A stretch of DNA of 37,263 nt from SIG440 sp045646865 (lineage in GTDB: Bacteria; Bacillota; Clostridia; Monoglobales; Monoglobaceae), in contig JAZRLM010000009.1 of NCBI GenBank assembly GCA_045646865.1, positions 1 to 37,263 on the forward strand, read 5' to 3'. This document shows, in pieces, positions 15,123 through 22,786 of the stretch. A program made the translations under genes and the position numbers. How positions within the stretch are numbered: the first letter of the stretch is position 1; each line of letters begins with the position of its first letter. The notes beneath the pieces were generated by a model, which did no database searches, had not been told where the DNA came from, and was given only the letters and a program-made list of their open reading frames with translations.

Positions 15123-16560
15123 TCCATATAATATTTACTTCATTTCCTTCTAACAAGATACGTTCTATAAACTCAGCTACTATGATCTTCTTTTCATCAA
15201 ATTCAAGTGCGTTAAATTCGATTTGACGTATCTTTCGAGGTTCGTTTTTAATACTGTTTATTATGTCATTACGTTGTTTATGTAGTGCCTCTATCTGCTT
15301 TGAAATATATGTGGCTGAAATCTCACTACACTCCGAAAGAGCTGTTACAAGTCTTTCTATCTTTTGCTCTATTGCCAGAATGTCAGATGATACCTCTTTT
15401 GTTGCCGGAATTAAATCTTCGGGCAGCGATTCCTTTAATATCTCATCAATCTGCTCTGCAATTTTCATTTCAAGCTCACGTAGGTCAATATTAATTGTAG
15501 ACGTACAGGTTGAGAAATTTGACCTTCCCGAACAAATAAGATAACATTTATCCTCCGATTTACTGTAGTTAATTTTCACTGCATATCCACACTTCCCACA
15601 TTTCATAAGACCGGTAAGCCACGAATACTTGCCCGCATTTACTCTTGAAATCTGCGGATTCTTTGAGAGCTTTTCCTGAACCGCAAGCCACAGCTCTGAA
15701 TCAATAAATCCTTCGTGATTGGCAACAGTCAACATCTGTCCTTCAAGTGAATTATATTTGTTCTTGGATCGGTCGCGTCTGCCGATAACATTACAAGCAT
15801 GCATTCCGTCAAAAGCCTCAATCTCCTGCTGGATTTGAAGCCCTTTGGCTAAATAATACCAGTATACATCATTATCCGCTTTTACGTATACCGGACTATG
15901 CAAAATGCGGGATAATGTGACATTATCCCACACCTCACGTTTAGGTCCGTGTATTCCTTTTTCCGTCAATTCTTTTGCCAAACCTCTAAGAGAGGTCTCA
16001 GGTTTTGCATATTCCTCAAATATTTTCTTGACAACCTCAGCCTTGTCGTTTGCTACAAGGGAAGATGCGCGCGCACCATCAACCAAAATCTTTGTTAAAT
16101 CAAATCCAAATGGCGCAGGTCCACCTGTCCACGCTCCAAGGCGAAATCTATGTACATAATTATCTTTAACACGCTCGGCTGTAGTTTCCCTTTCGAGCTG
16201 TGCAAAGGTCATAACGATATTAAGCATTGCCCTTCCAATAGGAGTCGCCGTATCAAAATTTTCGGTTGCCGAATTAAATTCCACACCGTTAATTGCAAGC
16301 GTTTCCCACAATCGGCTAAAATCCGCTATAGAACGACTGAAACGGTCTAACCTATATACGAATATCTTCTTTACCGTTCCTGCCTCCACAGCCTTCATTA
16401 ACTCTGTAAAGGCAGGGCGTTTTATATTCTTACCCGAATAACCCTTGTCCTTAAAAACCTTCGCGTCCTCTCCGGCAAATTTACGACACTCGGCAATTTG
16501 TCCTTCAATAGATAAGCTGTCTTTTTTATCAATGGATTGTCTGGCGTATATTGCATTCAC
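15115..16560 (-). CDS. Large serine recombinase (integrase)
   Basis: 481 aa from a GTG start at 16560; AGAGG lies 8 nt upstream. Domain order: catalytic resolvase domain ~1-140 (YARQSIDKKDSLSIEGQ with Ser9, then YRLDRFSRSIADFSRLWE and LERETTAERVKDNY), recombinase domain ~155-260, zinc ribbon ~315-350 (CGKCGYAVK, CSGRSNFSTC) and a C-terminal coiled-coil region. This is the complete architecture of phage- or ICE-type integrases that join attP and attB. The start overlaps the stop of a 39-aa gene (TAGTG), so the two are coupled. It is closely related to the recombinase half of the fusion gene to its right. Confidence 0.93.
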   Translation of the reverse strand: MNAIYARQSIDKKDSLSIEGQIAECRKFAGEDAKVFKDKGYSGKNIKRPAFTELMKAVEAGTVKKIFVYRLDRFSRSIADFSRLWETLAINGVEFNSATENFDTATPIGRAMLNIVMTFAQLERETTAERVKDNYVHRFRLGAWTGGPAPFGFDLTKILVDGARASSLVANDKAEVVKKIFEEYAKPETSLRGLAKELTEKGIHGPKREVWDNVTLSRILHSPVYVKADNDVYWYYLAKGLQIQQEIEAFDGMHACNVIGRRDRSKNKYNSLEGQMLTVANHEGFIDSELWLAVQEKLSKNPQISRVNAGKYSWLTGLMKCGKCGYAVKINYSKSEDKCYLICSGRSNFSTCTSTINIDLRELEMKIAEQIDEILKESLPEDLIPATKEVSSDILAIEQKIERLVTALSECSEISATYISKQIEALHKQRNDIINSIKNEPRKIRQIEFNALEFDEKKIIVAEFIERILLEGNEVNIIWKI

Positions 16561-16679
16561 TAAGCATACCTCTTTCCTTTAACGGTCTGCAAAAGCAAAA
16601 TGCATCTGCGGTGAACCTCTGCCTGACGAACCAGACGCTCGGATATATTTTTTGTTGAAAAAGTATTAGTAATTTTCAT
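16560..16679 (-). CDS. 39-aa microprotein coupled to recombinase (TNT...HRRC type)
   Basis: The frame MKITNTFSTKNISERLVRQA continues to HRRCILLLQTVKGKRYA. GGAGG lies 7 nt before the ATG, and the stop shares a G with the recombinase GTG start. It is related to the 37-aa frame before the second recombinase: both have a T-N-T start, a K-N pair and a central HRRC followed by four aliphatic residues. Conservation at the same position in two copies argues for a real gene, either a leader for coupled translation or a small recombinase cofactor. Confidence 0.65.
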   Translation of the reverse strand: MKITNTFSTKNISERLVRQAEVHRRCILLLQTVKGKRYA

Positions 16680-16900
16680 TTTACTACCTCCTCATAGAAA
16701 TTATATGTAGCTGACCGAAACAAATATGACGGTAGCTTTACGAGAAGGTTGTATATGTTTATTATAAAACGTCATTTAAATTTTCACGTTGAGTATATTG
16801 TCAAAAATATTAAACAAAAACAATTCATTCCAACCGCTGCCTATGGGGAAACACTGGCAACAGCTGGAAACCCTTGGCACGCAAGGGGTTGAGAAACATA

Positions 16901-16940
16901 AAAACAAGCTGAGAATTCATTTTCTCAGCTTGTTTTGTTT
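16901..16940. terminator. Strong bidirectional terminator after the fusion gene
   Basis: AAAACAAGCTGAGAA and TTCTCAGCTTGTTTT form a perfect 15-bp stem with a 6-nt loop. TTTTGTTTTTTT follows on the plus strand and TTTTTATG on the minus strand. It stands just beyond the stop of the recombinase-PolC fusion. The 16680-16900 gap also holds a GGAAACCCTTG/CAAGGGGTT hairpin (about 16869-16890) of unknown meaning. Confidence 0.8.
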
Positions 16941-16947
16941 TTTTGCT

Positions 16948-19053
16948 TTAAATATACCTAAGTTTGGGCCTGAGCTTTCCATCCTCAATAAAGAAACTAT
17001 CAAAAGACTCATTTTTAATACTGTCTGACACAAATTCAAAACCGAAATCATACATTTCCTGACAAACTTCCATCATGTCAAGTTTTTGAGTATTAAAATG
17101 CGACTCTTCGCTGTTTTTAAACCTCTCAATTTCCTTATACAAAACATCCGCATTATTCACAAGCAGATCGCTGTCAAATCTGTCTGCATTTATACTAAAG
17201 TATGCGCAATAAAATTCCAATGGATAATATGCTTTATAATAGGCAATACGATATGCAAGCAGTACATAAGATGCACAATGTGCTCTTGGGAATAAATACT
17301 TGATTTTATTCCACGAGTCAAGTCGCCATTTTTCAACTCCATTATTCACAAGCATGTTGTACTGTTCTTCAGTCAATCCCATTCCCTTTCGTATGCGTTC
17401 AGAAATCCTGAATGCTTCGTTTTTTTCTAAACCACGCGATACCAAATAAAGCATAACATCATCACGGCAGGAAACGATGTCCGATACTTCTATTCCTTCT
17501 TCAATAAGATTTTCACCGTTTTCATACCAAACATCTGTCCCATGTGCAAAACCCGAAATTCTTATTAAATTATCAAATGAATCCGTATCAATCTTATTCA
17601 TAAGGTATTCTCTTATGTATTGCGTACTAAATTCCGGAATTCCGCAAGTCTTCATTTCTGAAAAGAGCTTCTTTGTCTTCTCATCATCAAGAGGAATGTC
17701 TTTTGATTTTACTCCAGTCAATTTTTCAAGATGCTTTAACATAGAGGGCATATCATGCCCAAGAATATCAATCTTTAGCAAGTCCATCAACGAATACCCA
17801 TCAAAGTGGGTTGTCCTGACTCCGATTTCCTTGCGGTCTGCAGGGTATTGTATTGGCGTGTAATCCGTTAACTCCTTTTCCTTAGGGATAACCAAAACTC
17901 CACCGGGATGCATTCCGGTTGTTCGTTTGACGTGCGAAAGCTTTTCAACCGTTGCTTCAAGTTCTCTTATATCAACACTTATCTTTGTGTTGCATATCTT
18001 GAGATTTGACTTGCCCGAACAGATAAGATATATCCGATTTTCAGACTTGCTGTGATTTATTTTCACCGCATACCCACAGCATTTACACTTTAAAAGCCCC
18101 GTAAGCCAACTGTATTTGCCGGCATTATCAAGAGAAATTTGCTTATTAGAGGAAAGCTTTTCCTGAACATCAAGCCATAACTTTGCATCTATAAACCCCT
18201 CATGGTTTGCCACGGCAAGTCTTTGGTTTTCAAGTGAATTATACTTATTCCTTGTCCTGTCCCGTTGTCCCATAATTTTGCATCCATGAACTCCGTCAAA
18301 GTCTGATATGTCATTTGAAATATTAAGTCCCAGAGAAATATAATGCCAATACACATCCTCATTTGCTTTCACATATACGGGACTATGCAAAAGTCTTGAA
18401 AGAGTCACATTGTCCCATGCTTCTCTCTTGGGTCCGTGAATTTTATCCTCCATCAGTTCTTTTGCGACGCTGCGAAGTGATGTTCCGGTTTCAGCATACC
18501 GCTCAAAAATTCTTCTTACTACATCAGCTTCATCTGCATTTACTGAAAGCGAAGATGCTGACTTTCCAAAAGCATCTGTTATTTTGTTCAGGTTAAAACC
18601 ATAGGGTGCAGGGCCGCCCGGCCACGCTCCCAAATCAAAACGATGTATATAATTATCCTTTACACGGTCTGCCGTTGTCTCACGCTCAAGTTGTGCAAAG
18701 GTCATAACGATATTCAGCATCGCCCTTCCTATTGGTGACGATGTATCAAACTGCTCGGTAACCGATTGAAACTGTGTACCGTTCTTTTCAAGCAATTCCC
18801 ATATTCTGCTGAAATCCGAAATGGAGCGGCTGAATCGGTCAAGGCGGTAAACAAAAATCTTTTTCACCTGTCCTGCCTCAACCGCCTCCATGAGTTCCAT
18901 AAACGCAGGTCTCTTTGTGTTCTTTCCGGAGAAGCCCTTGTCCTTAAATACAACAACATCCTCTCCGGCAAGTTTTTTGCAAAGCTCAATTTGTCCGTCA
19001 ATGGATAAGCTGTCCTTTTTATCAATACTCTGTCTTGCGTATATTGCGTGCAT
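16948..19053 (-). CDS. Serine recombinase fused in frame to a PolC DNA polymerase fragment
   Basis: 701 aa, start ATG 19053 after GAGGG. Residues 1 to ~366 are a large serine recombinase very like its 481-aa neighbour: YARQSIDKKDSLSIDGQ, YRLDRFSRSISDFSRIWE, LERETTADRVKDNY and zinc ribbon CKCCGYAVK, ending at VDIRELEA. There the coiled-coil is lost. Residues ~367-701 are PolC: VKRTTGMHPGGVLVIPK, TPIQYPADR, KIDILGHD, SGFAHGTDVW, SCRDDVMLYL and FPRAHCASYVLLAYRIAYYK. The PHP, exonuclease and first palm aspartates (DIDLNFS) are absent, ~15 aa are missing before GIPEF, and the end stops inside the last HhH region. Polymerase activity is therefore impossible. Recombinase catalysis could survive, but binding is probably altered. 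This looks like a deletion or recombination junction. Confidence 0.88.
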   Translation of the reverse strand: MHAIYARQSIDKKDSLSIDGQIELCKKLAGEDVVVFKDKGFSGKNTKRPAFMELMEAVEAGQVKKIFVYRLDRFSRSISDFSRIWELLEKNGTQFQSVTEQFDTSSPIGRAMLNIVMTFAQLERETTADRVKDNYIHRFDLGAWPGGPAPYGFNLNKITDAFGKSASSLSVNADEADVVRRIFERYAETGTSLRSVAKELMEDKIHGPKREAWDNVTLSRLLHSPVYVKANEDVYWHYISLGLNISNDISDFDGVHGCKIMGQRDRTRNKYNSLENQRLAVANHEGFIDAKLWLDVQEKLSSNKQISLDNAGKYSWLTGLLKCKCCGYAVKINHSKSENRIYLICSGKSNLKICNTKISVDIRELEATVEKLSHVKRTTGMHPGGVLVIPKEKELTDYTPIQYPADRKEIGVRTTHFDGYSLMDLLKIDILGHDMPSMLKHLEKLTGVKSKDIPLDDEKTKKLFSEMKTCGIPEFSTQYIREYLMNKIDTDSFDNLIRISGFAHGTDVWYENGENLIEEGIEVSDIVSCRDDVMLYLVSRGLEKNEAFRISERIRKGMGLTEEQYNMLVNNGVEKWRLDSWNKIKYLFPRAHCASYVLLAYRIAYYKAYYPLEFYCAYFSINADRFDSDLLVNNADVLYKEIERFKNSEESHFNTQKLDMMEVCQEMYDFGFEFVSDSIKNESFDSFFIEDGKLRPKLRYI

Positions 19054-19055
19054 AA

Positions 19056-19169
19056 CTATTTGCCCTCATTTCTTGAGCGAAGTATCAGTACGCATCTTCT
19101 ATGTATAAGATTACGTTTTTGCTCGTAGTCTTTTTTATTTTTTGATATGTAGGTGTTTGTTACAACCAC
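19056..19169 (-). CDS. 37-aa microprotein before the fusion recombinase (TNT...HRRC type)
   Basis: GTG start at 19169, downstream of GGAGGTGATATAT. The product begins MVVTNTYISKNKKDYEQKRN and contains HRRCVLILRS. It ends 2 nt before the fusion recombinase ATG, whose ribosome binding site (GAGGG) lies inside this frame. It is paralogous to the 39-aa gene at 16560-16679 in sequence and position. Function unknown. Confidence 0.6.
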   Translation of the reverse strand: MVVTNTYISKNKKDYEQKRNLIHRRCVLILRSRNEGK

Positions 19170-19292
19170 ATATATCACCTCCTTCATTTTAATAATATGT
19201 AAGTGTGATTGTGAAACATTACACATTATTTGAAAGTGATATATGATATCTTTTATTACGCCTATATGTATGTATATTTATGAAATATTATA

Positions 19293-19320
19293 TTGCATAT
19301 ATCCATACCTATTCTATAAT
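19293..19320 (+). promoter_or_regulatory. Promoter for the 552-aa gene
   Basis: TTGCAT and a perfect TATAAT with a 16-nt spacer, 85 nt upstream of the ATG at 19405. It lies in the 235-nt divergent gap between the fusion recombinase operon and this gene; nothing else is seen in that gap. Confidence 0.6.
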
Positions 19321-19404
19321 AGAAAACAAAAATTTTTTCTACATTTTAAATTTTCCTACACTTTTGGCGTTGGATGTGATATACTCAAAAAGGAGGGTGA
19401 TTAT

Positions 19405-21063
19405 ATGTCTCAAAAGGAAAATATGTTAGATACAGCACGCAGAATATCAATCAAAAATGCTCTTATAAATTACCAGAACTGTCTGCATCTATATATCGGG
19501 AATCAGAATTCATATCTTTATGCTCCCGAAAGATATTTTTATGTGGTGGGTGACAATCTGAGATGCCTAGGAACAAATATTGAAATTGACACCGAGGAAA
19601 TATCCACCAAAATTATGTCACGATTTCACGAAGCATATTTTATGGAACTTCCATTCCGCGAAGACTTGATTGAAGATATAATCAAAAATTTGTATCTTTA
19701 TTTATCACAACTGGAAATCGCACCATATCACAAATCCCTGTTTAACTTCAAATGGCAGTGTGGTTTATTTTTATTACCGTTTTTTGACGATATACAAAAC
19801 ATATCCGTCCATGATAAAAGAATATATGTTGGACAAAAACTTCTTACTGATAAATTTATGGAATCCCTGGTTTTGGACAATAAAGGACATTATGTAGCAA
19901 GTGAATCCGCAAAGTCAAGCCTTGCAAAAGAGCTTTTAAGCCTATTGGATAAATCCCAAACTGATACTGAAGCTAACGAATATTCGGTCAATTTTGTCGA
20001 AGGTAATTTATCCTACATACCCACTATGGGAACCGCAAAATTCGATGCAAACGCAACAAAAGAATTATCATACAACCCATATATTAGACTTGGAAATTTA
20101 TCACGCACCCTCTCAGATAATATAACGAAAGCACTTTATGATATGACAAGCGGTTCGGTTGATACATTAAACCTTATTTCCGAGCTTGTTGCAAGAATAC
20201 TGTTAGAAAAATTACCCTCATTATGTGTATGGAATATATGTGGTAAAGGCAAACAGGATTTTGCAAAACTGTTATCAATCCTTTGCGATAACAGAACTTC
20301 GGCAAGCATCTACGAGAAAAAGGGTAAAAAGCTCATTGAAAGTCTAACCTTGGATCACGCAAATCACTCACTGCTTCAAATAAACAGTCTTATGGTAAGC
20401 AAAAAGCATTTTTCCGAAATCAACCACTCTGCTGCAAAAAAACTTATGCAAGGAAGAAAGGTGACCGAAAAGCAAGACCCCTTTATCCCTTATGCAGATA
20501 GTGGATACAGCCCTCTGATTGCCCTTGTTCAGTATGAAACGGAGCTTGATGAATTTTTCAAAAGCTTAACCTATCAAACCGTCACTATTGAAAATTTCGA
20601 CCTGAAATCGTTAACCGTCGAAGACATATGCTGGCTGAAATTATACTTAACAGCAAACGGCTTACATATAATACACGGAGAAAGGCAACCTTTTGATAAA
20701 GGTCTTGTCCTTGACGAACTGATACATAGTTTTATTAACGATTGCTGCGACAAAGAGCAAGGCAAGTATATAGAAACAAAAAAATTTGGCAACGCATTAA
20801 AAGGCTACGCTGCCGCTATGGGATCAGATAATATTGAATTGTTGTCAAAACCCACAAAACTTGCTAAAAAGGTTGAAGAAGTGCGCATCCCGACAGCCGT
20901 TCTTAGAAAAGCTAACAACAAAAAATGCTTTATTGATATCGATGTTTCCGAAGAAAAGCTCTTGGAATTTACAAGTAAAAGAACCGAAAACGCTTCTCAA
21001 AGTAAAGACTTTTTTGACTTTATAGAGTCAATGACGGAATTGATACTATATAATAAACTTTAA
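19405..21063 (+). CDS. 552-aa protein of unknown function, possible degenerate replication helicase
   Basis: The start is ATG 19405, preceded by AAGGAGGGTGAT; the frame extends further upstream but lacks any other ribosome binding site. The protein is soluble with no signal peptide. At residues ~272-290 VWNICGKGKQDFAKLLSIL resembles the Walker A loop of phage/plasmid D5-type primase-helicases (GxxxxGKS), but the serine/threonine is replaced by Gln-Asp. The C-terminal part has long helices (WLKLYLTANGLHIIHGERQP). In mobile elements a replication protein often lies in this place, so a decayed or diverged helicase-like protein is one reading. Another is an element-specific regulator. I do not recognise a family. 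Confidence 0.5.
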   Translation: MSQKENMLDTARRISIKNALINYQNCLHLYIGNQNSYLYAPERYFYVVGDNLRCLGTNIEIDTEEISTKIMSRFHEAYFMELPFREDLIEDIIKNLYLYLSQLEIAPYHKSLFNFKWQCGLFLLPFFDDIQNISVHDKRIYVGQKLLTDKFMESLVLDNKGHYVASESAKSSLAKELLSLLDKSQTDTEANEYSVNFVEGNLSYIPTMGTAKFDANATKELSYNPYIRLGNLSRTLSDNITKALYDMTSGSVDTLNLISELVARILLEKLPSLCVWNICGKGKQDFAKLLSILCDNRTSASIYEKKGKKLIESLTLDHANHSLLQINSLMVSKKHFSEINHSAAKKLMQGRKVTEKQDPFIPYADSGYSPLIALVQYETELDEFFKSLTYQTVTIENFDLKSLTVEDICWLKLYLTANGLHIIHGERQPFDKGLVLDELIHSFINDCCDKEQGKYIETKKFGNALKGYAAAMGSDNIELLSKPTKLAKKVEEVRIPTAVLRKANNKKCFIDIDVSEEKLLEFTSKRTENASQSKDFFDFIESMTELILYNKL

Positions 21064-21077
21064 TCTTTGCTTAAACT

Positions 21078-21095
21078 TGTCCGTTTTGTCCGTTT
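21078..21095 (+). repeat. Two tandem copies of TGTCCGTTT
   Basis: Two adjacent 9-nt copies shortly after the 552-aa gene. Too short for firm interpretation; could be protein-binding iterons or chance. Confidence 0.3.
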
Positions 21096-21183
21096 AAATC
21101 TGATAAAATTAAAATTATATGCTTAATCAATTTCAAAAATTGTGCATACTATAGAGTAGATAAAAATATTTTTTATAAAAGTA

Positions 21184-21212
21184 TTGCAAAATATTTAAAA
21201 ATAGGATATATT
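21184..21212 (+). promoter_or_regulatory. Promoter of the antitoxin/GNAT pair
   Basis: TTGCAA, 17-nt spacer, TATATT, 55 nt upstream of the ATG at 21267. The surrounding 21100-21210 is very AT-rich. Confidence 0.6.
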
Positions 21213-21266
21213 ATTAGTGCAAGTAATATTCTTATGTCCTATAGGAAAGAGAGGAGGCAATCGTAA

Positions 21267-21440
21267 ATGGCAACAAGTAGTATATTTAGAAATGTTTCAA
21301 TTCGTAACAAACACCTTGCTAAAAATTTATTGCACGCCCTTGAGAATGCCCAAAAAAACAATCCTAAAGAACATACTTTATCCAAACCCTGTTCAGAAGC
21401 AAAGGGTGCCGATATCAAAAAAGTATTGAAGGATTTTTAA
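21267..21440 (+). CDS. 57-aa antitoxin-like small protein
   Basis: ATG 21267 with GAGGAGG about 10 nt upstream. The product starts MATSSIFRNVSIRNKHLA and contains NLLHALENAQKNNP, ending KKVLKDF. Short proteins starting MATSSIF/MATTS and followed by a toxin-like gene are, from memory, frequent in Clostridia. Here the gene ends 3 nt before a GNAT-fold acetyltransferase gene. It is proposed as the antitoxin of that pair. No HTH or RHH motif is certain. Confidence 0.65.
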   Translation: MATSSIFRNVSIRNKHLAKNLLHALENAQKNNPKEHTLSKPCSEAKGADIKKVLKDF

Positions 21441-21443
21441 CAA

Positions 21444-22079
21444 ATGATTCACGGTTACAAACAGATAAATTTACAAGACATATTGAATACAGAATTTGAG
21501 GAAGAAAAGAAAAGTGGAGAGGCTAAAGCGAAAGAGATTATCTCCACTTTTTCTTGTCCGTTAAATCCAGATATTGAGGACTTCTTAAAAAGCAAGGCCA
21601 TAGAGTTTTCAAAACAGGGGATAGCAAAAACCCATTTGGTATTTTCTTCATTTAAGGAGAAACTTGTTTTGGTTGGGTATTATGCTCTTGCATCAAACAA
21701 AAGTTTTGTAGTTGCCGACAAGAAACTCTCATCAAACTTTCGCAAACGTCTTAAAAAATTTGCATTATACGATCCCGCATTAAAGCAGTATTCCGTTTCA
21801 GCTCCGCTTATTGCTCAGCTCAGCAAGAACTTTACAAACGGCTACAATAAACTCATTCCCGGAAACGACCTACTCAAAATGGCTTGCGATAAGATTGAAA
21901 TATATCAAAATGAAATTGGCGGAAAAATTTTATACCTGGAATGCGAAGACATTCCTGTTCTAATTGATTTTTATAAAGACAATGGTTTTGTCCCCTTTGG
22001 CGAACGTGAACGTGAAAAGAGTGAAGAAAATCTTGTAAAATCAAAAAAGTTAATTCAATTATTCAAATACAGAAAGTAA
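21444..22079 (+). CDS. GNAT-fold acetyltransferase, candidate toxin partner
   Basis: 211 aa, ATG 21444 with AAGGA upstream inside the preceding gene. The central part (residues ~60-150) has the beta strands LVFSSFKEKLVLVGYYALA and VSAPLIAQLSK of GNAT enzymes. The C-terminal YLECEDIPVLIDFYKDNGFVPFG (~171-195) is the typical last GNAT motif. GNAT toxins of the TacT/AtaT kind acetylate aminoacyl-tRNA and are paired with a small upstream antitoxin, as here. The acetyl-CoA loop (QxxGxG) is not clear, so a metabolic or regulatory acetyltransferase remains possible. A strong terminator follows 11 nt after the stop. Confidence 0.75.
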   Translation: MIHGYKQINLQDILNTEFEEEKKSGEAKAKEIISTFSCPLNPDIEDFLKSKAIEFSKQGIAKTHLVFSSFKEKLVLVGYYALASNKSFVVADKKLSSNFRKRLKKFALYDPALKQYSVSAPLIAQLSKNFTNGYNKLIPGNDLLKMACDKIEIYQNEIGGKILYLECEDIPVLIDFYKDNGFVPFGEREREKSEENLVKSKKLIQLFKYRK

Positions 22080-22090
22080 CTTTACATAGA

Positions 22091-22127
22091 AAACAGTTGT
22101 TGCAAATTTTGCAACAACTGTTTTTTC
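22091..22127 (+). terminator. Terminator after the GNAT gene
   Basis: AAACAGTTGTTGCAA and TTGCAACAACTGTTT form a perfect 15-bp stem with a 3-nt loop, followed by further Ts (CTGTTTTTTCTT). Confidence 0.85.
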
Positions 22128-22141
22128 TTATCAATACAATA

Positions 22142-22525
22142 CGCCGCAAAATACCACTTGAAGCTGTTGCCAGCGGGGACAGCCTTGACTGGAAGGATTT
22201 ATCCGCATCTGAAATTGCAGAACGTGTTACGTCAAAGGTTAAACCCGGAAGTATCGTTTTATTCCATAACGCCGCACTCCATACCCCCGAGGCTCTGCCC
22301 ACAATAATAGAAAAACTCCAAAAGGACGGCTATAAAATTGTTCCGATTTCCGAACTGATACTCACCAAGGACTTCACAATCGACCACAGCGGTATGCAAA
22401 TACCAAATCAGCAGCAAACCGCTAAACCTGACGAAACTAAAACCGAAGAAAAAGCTCAACCAACCTCCGCCCCTGCAGATATTGTGGCACACAAAACCCC
22501 TTTCCGAAAATTGGAAAGGGGTTAA
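22142..22525 (+). pseudogene. 3' remnant of a polysaccharide deacetylase gene
   Basis: An open frame without a start or ribosome binding site encodes the end of a CE4-type deacetylase: DSLDWKDLSASEIAERV, KPGSIVLFHNAALHTPEALP and a last helix LQKDGYKIVPISEL. This is followed by a Pro/Gln/Lys-rich tail. The catalytic TFDD and HxxxH motifs, which lie upstream in the family, are missing. The break lies within ~20 bp of the GNAT terminator, so the mobile region, or a deletion at its edge, removed the 5' part. Such enzymes remove N-acetyl groups from peptidoglycan in sporulating Firmicutes. Confidence 0.8.
22495..22523. terminator. Hairpin at the end of the deacetylase remnant
   Basis: AACCCCTTTCC and GGAAAGGGGTT form an 11-bp perfect stem with a 7-nt loop, overlapping the last codons. 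The T-run is poor on both strands, so it may be a weak terminator. Confidence 0.5.
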
Positions 22526-22590
22526 AATTACTTGCGGATAAAACTACACATTATCATCGCTTAACCTTTTCCGCAAAATGTGCAAAAACA

Positions 22591-22641
22591 GGCACGTCCC
22601 TGAATTGCTCGGCACGTCCCTGAATTGCTCCTGAACTGCTC
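22591..22641 (+). repeat. Tandem 20-bp repeat
   Basis: Two identical 20-nt units starting GGCACGTCCC (22591-22610 and 22611-22630) are followed by a diverged half unit (CTGAACTGCTC). It lies in the non-coding gap 22526-22786 between the deacetylase remnant and lysS. Confidence 0.8.
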
Positions 22642-22652
22642 CAGACAAAACG

Positions 22653-22686
22653 ACCCCCAAAGTGAGATTACTTTCACTTTGGGGGT
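22653..22686. terminator. Terminator-like hairpin downstream of lysS
   Basis: ACCCCCAAAGTGA and TCACTTTGGGGGT form a perfect 13-bp stem with an 8-nt loop. On the minus strand it leads into CGTTTTG. It is the first strong hairpin after the lysS stop and probably ends the greA-lysS transcript. Confidence 0.65.
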
Positions 22687-22725
22687 TAATTCTTGCATAA
22701 ATCTTTGTATAAGTTATTAAATTTA

Positions 22726-22747
22726 GGGCGTAAATTGGGCGTAAATT
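22726..22747 (+). repeat. Tandem GGGCGTAAATT pair
   Basis: Two perfect adjacent copies of GGGCGTAAATT. TTTACGCCC-type repeats often occur at attachment sites of tyrosine-recombinase elements in Clostridia (from memory). With the truncated deacetylase next to it, this may be a relic of an integration site. Confidence 0.45.
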
Positions 22748-22786
22748 TTACCAGCTAACACCCTTAAACCCGCATAAACACTAGGT

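Noticed and set aside
16789..17028. A plus-strand 79-codon frame across the terminator
   Set aside because: It reads through a 15-bp terminator stem and into the antisense of the fusion gene; no ribosome binding site.
16948..19053. Reading the fusion gene as two separate genes
   Set aside because: No stop, start or ribosome binding site is found at the junction near 17955; the frame is continuous.
21217..21429. A 70-codon plus-strand frame
   Set aside because: It is out of frame with the 57-aa antitoxin-like gene, which has the ribosome binding site and the correct spacing to the GNAT gene.
14846..22079. Calling the region a complete conjugative element
   Set aside because: No coupling protein, VirB4-like ATPase or other mating-pore gene is present; at most it is mobilisable.
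22591..22641. Tandem repeat considered as a CRISPR array
   Set aside because: The units are directly adjacent without spacers and only two copies exist.
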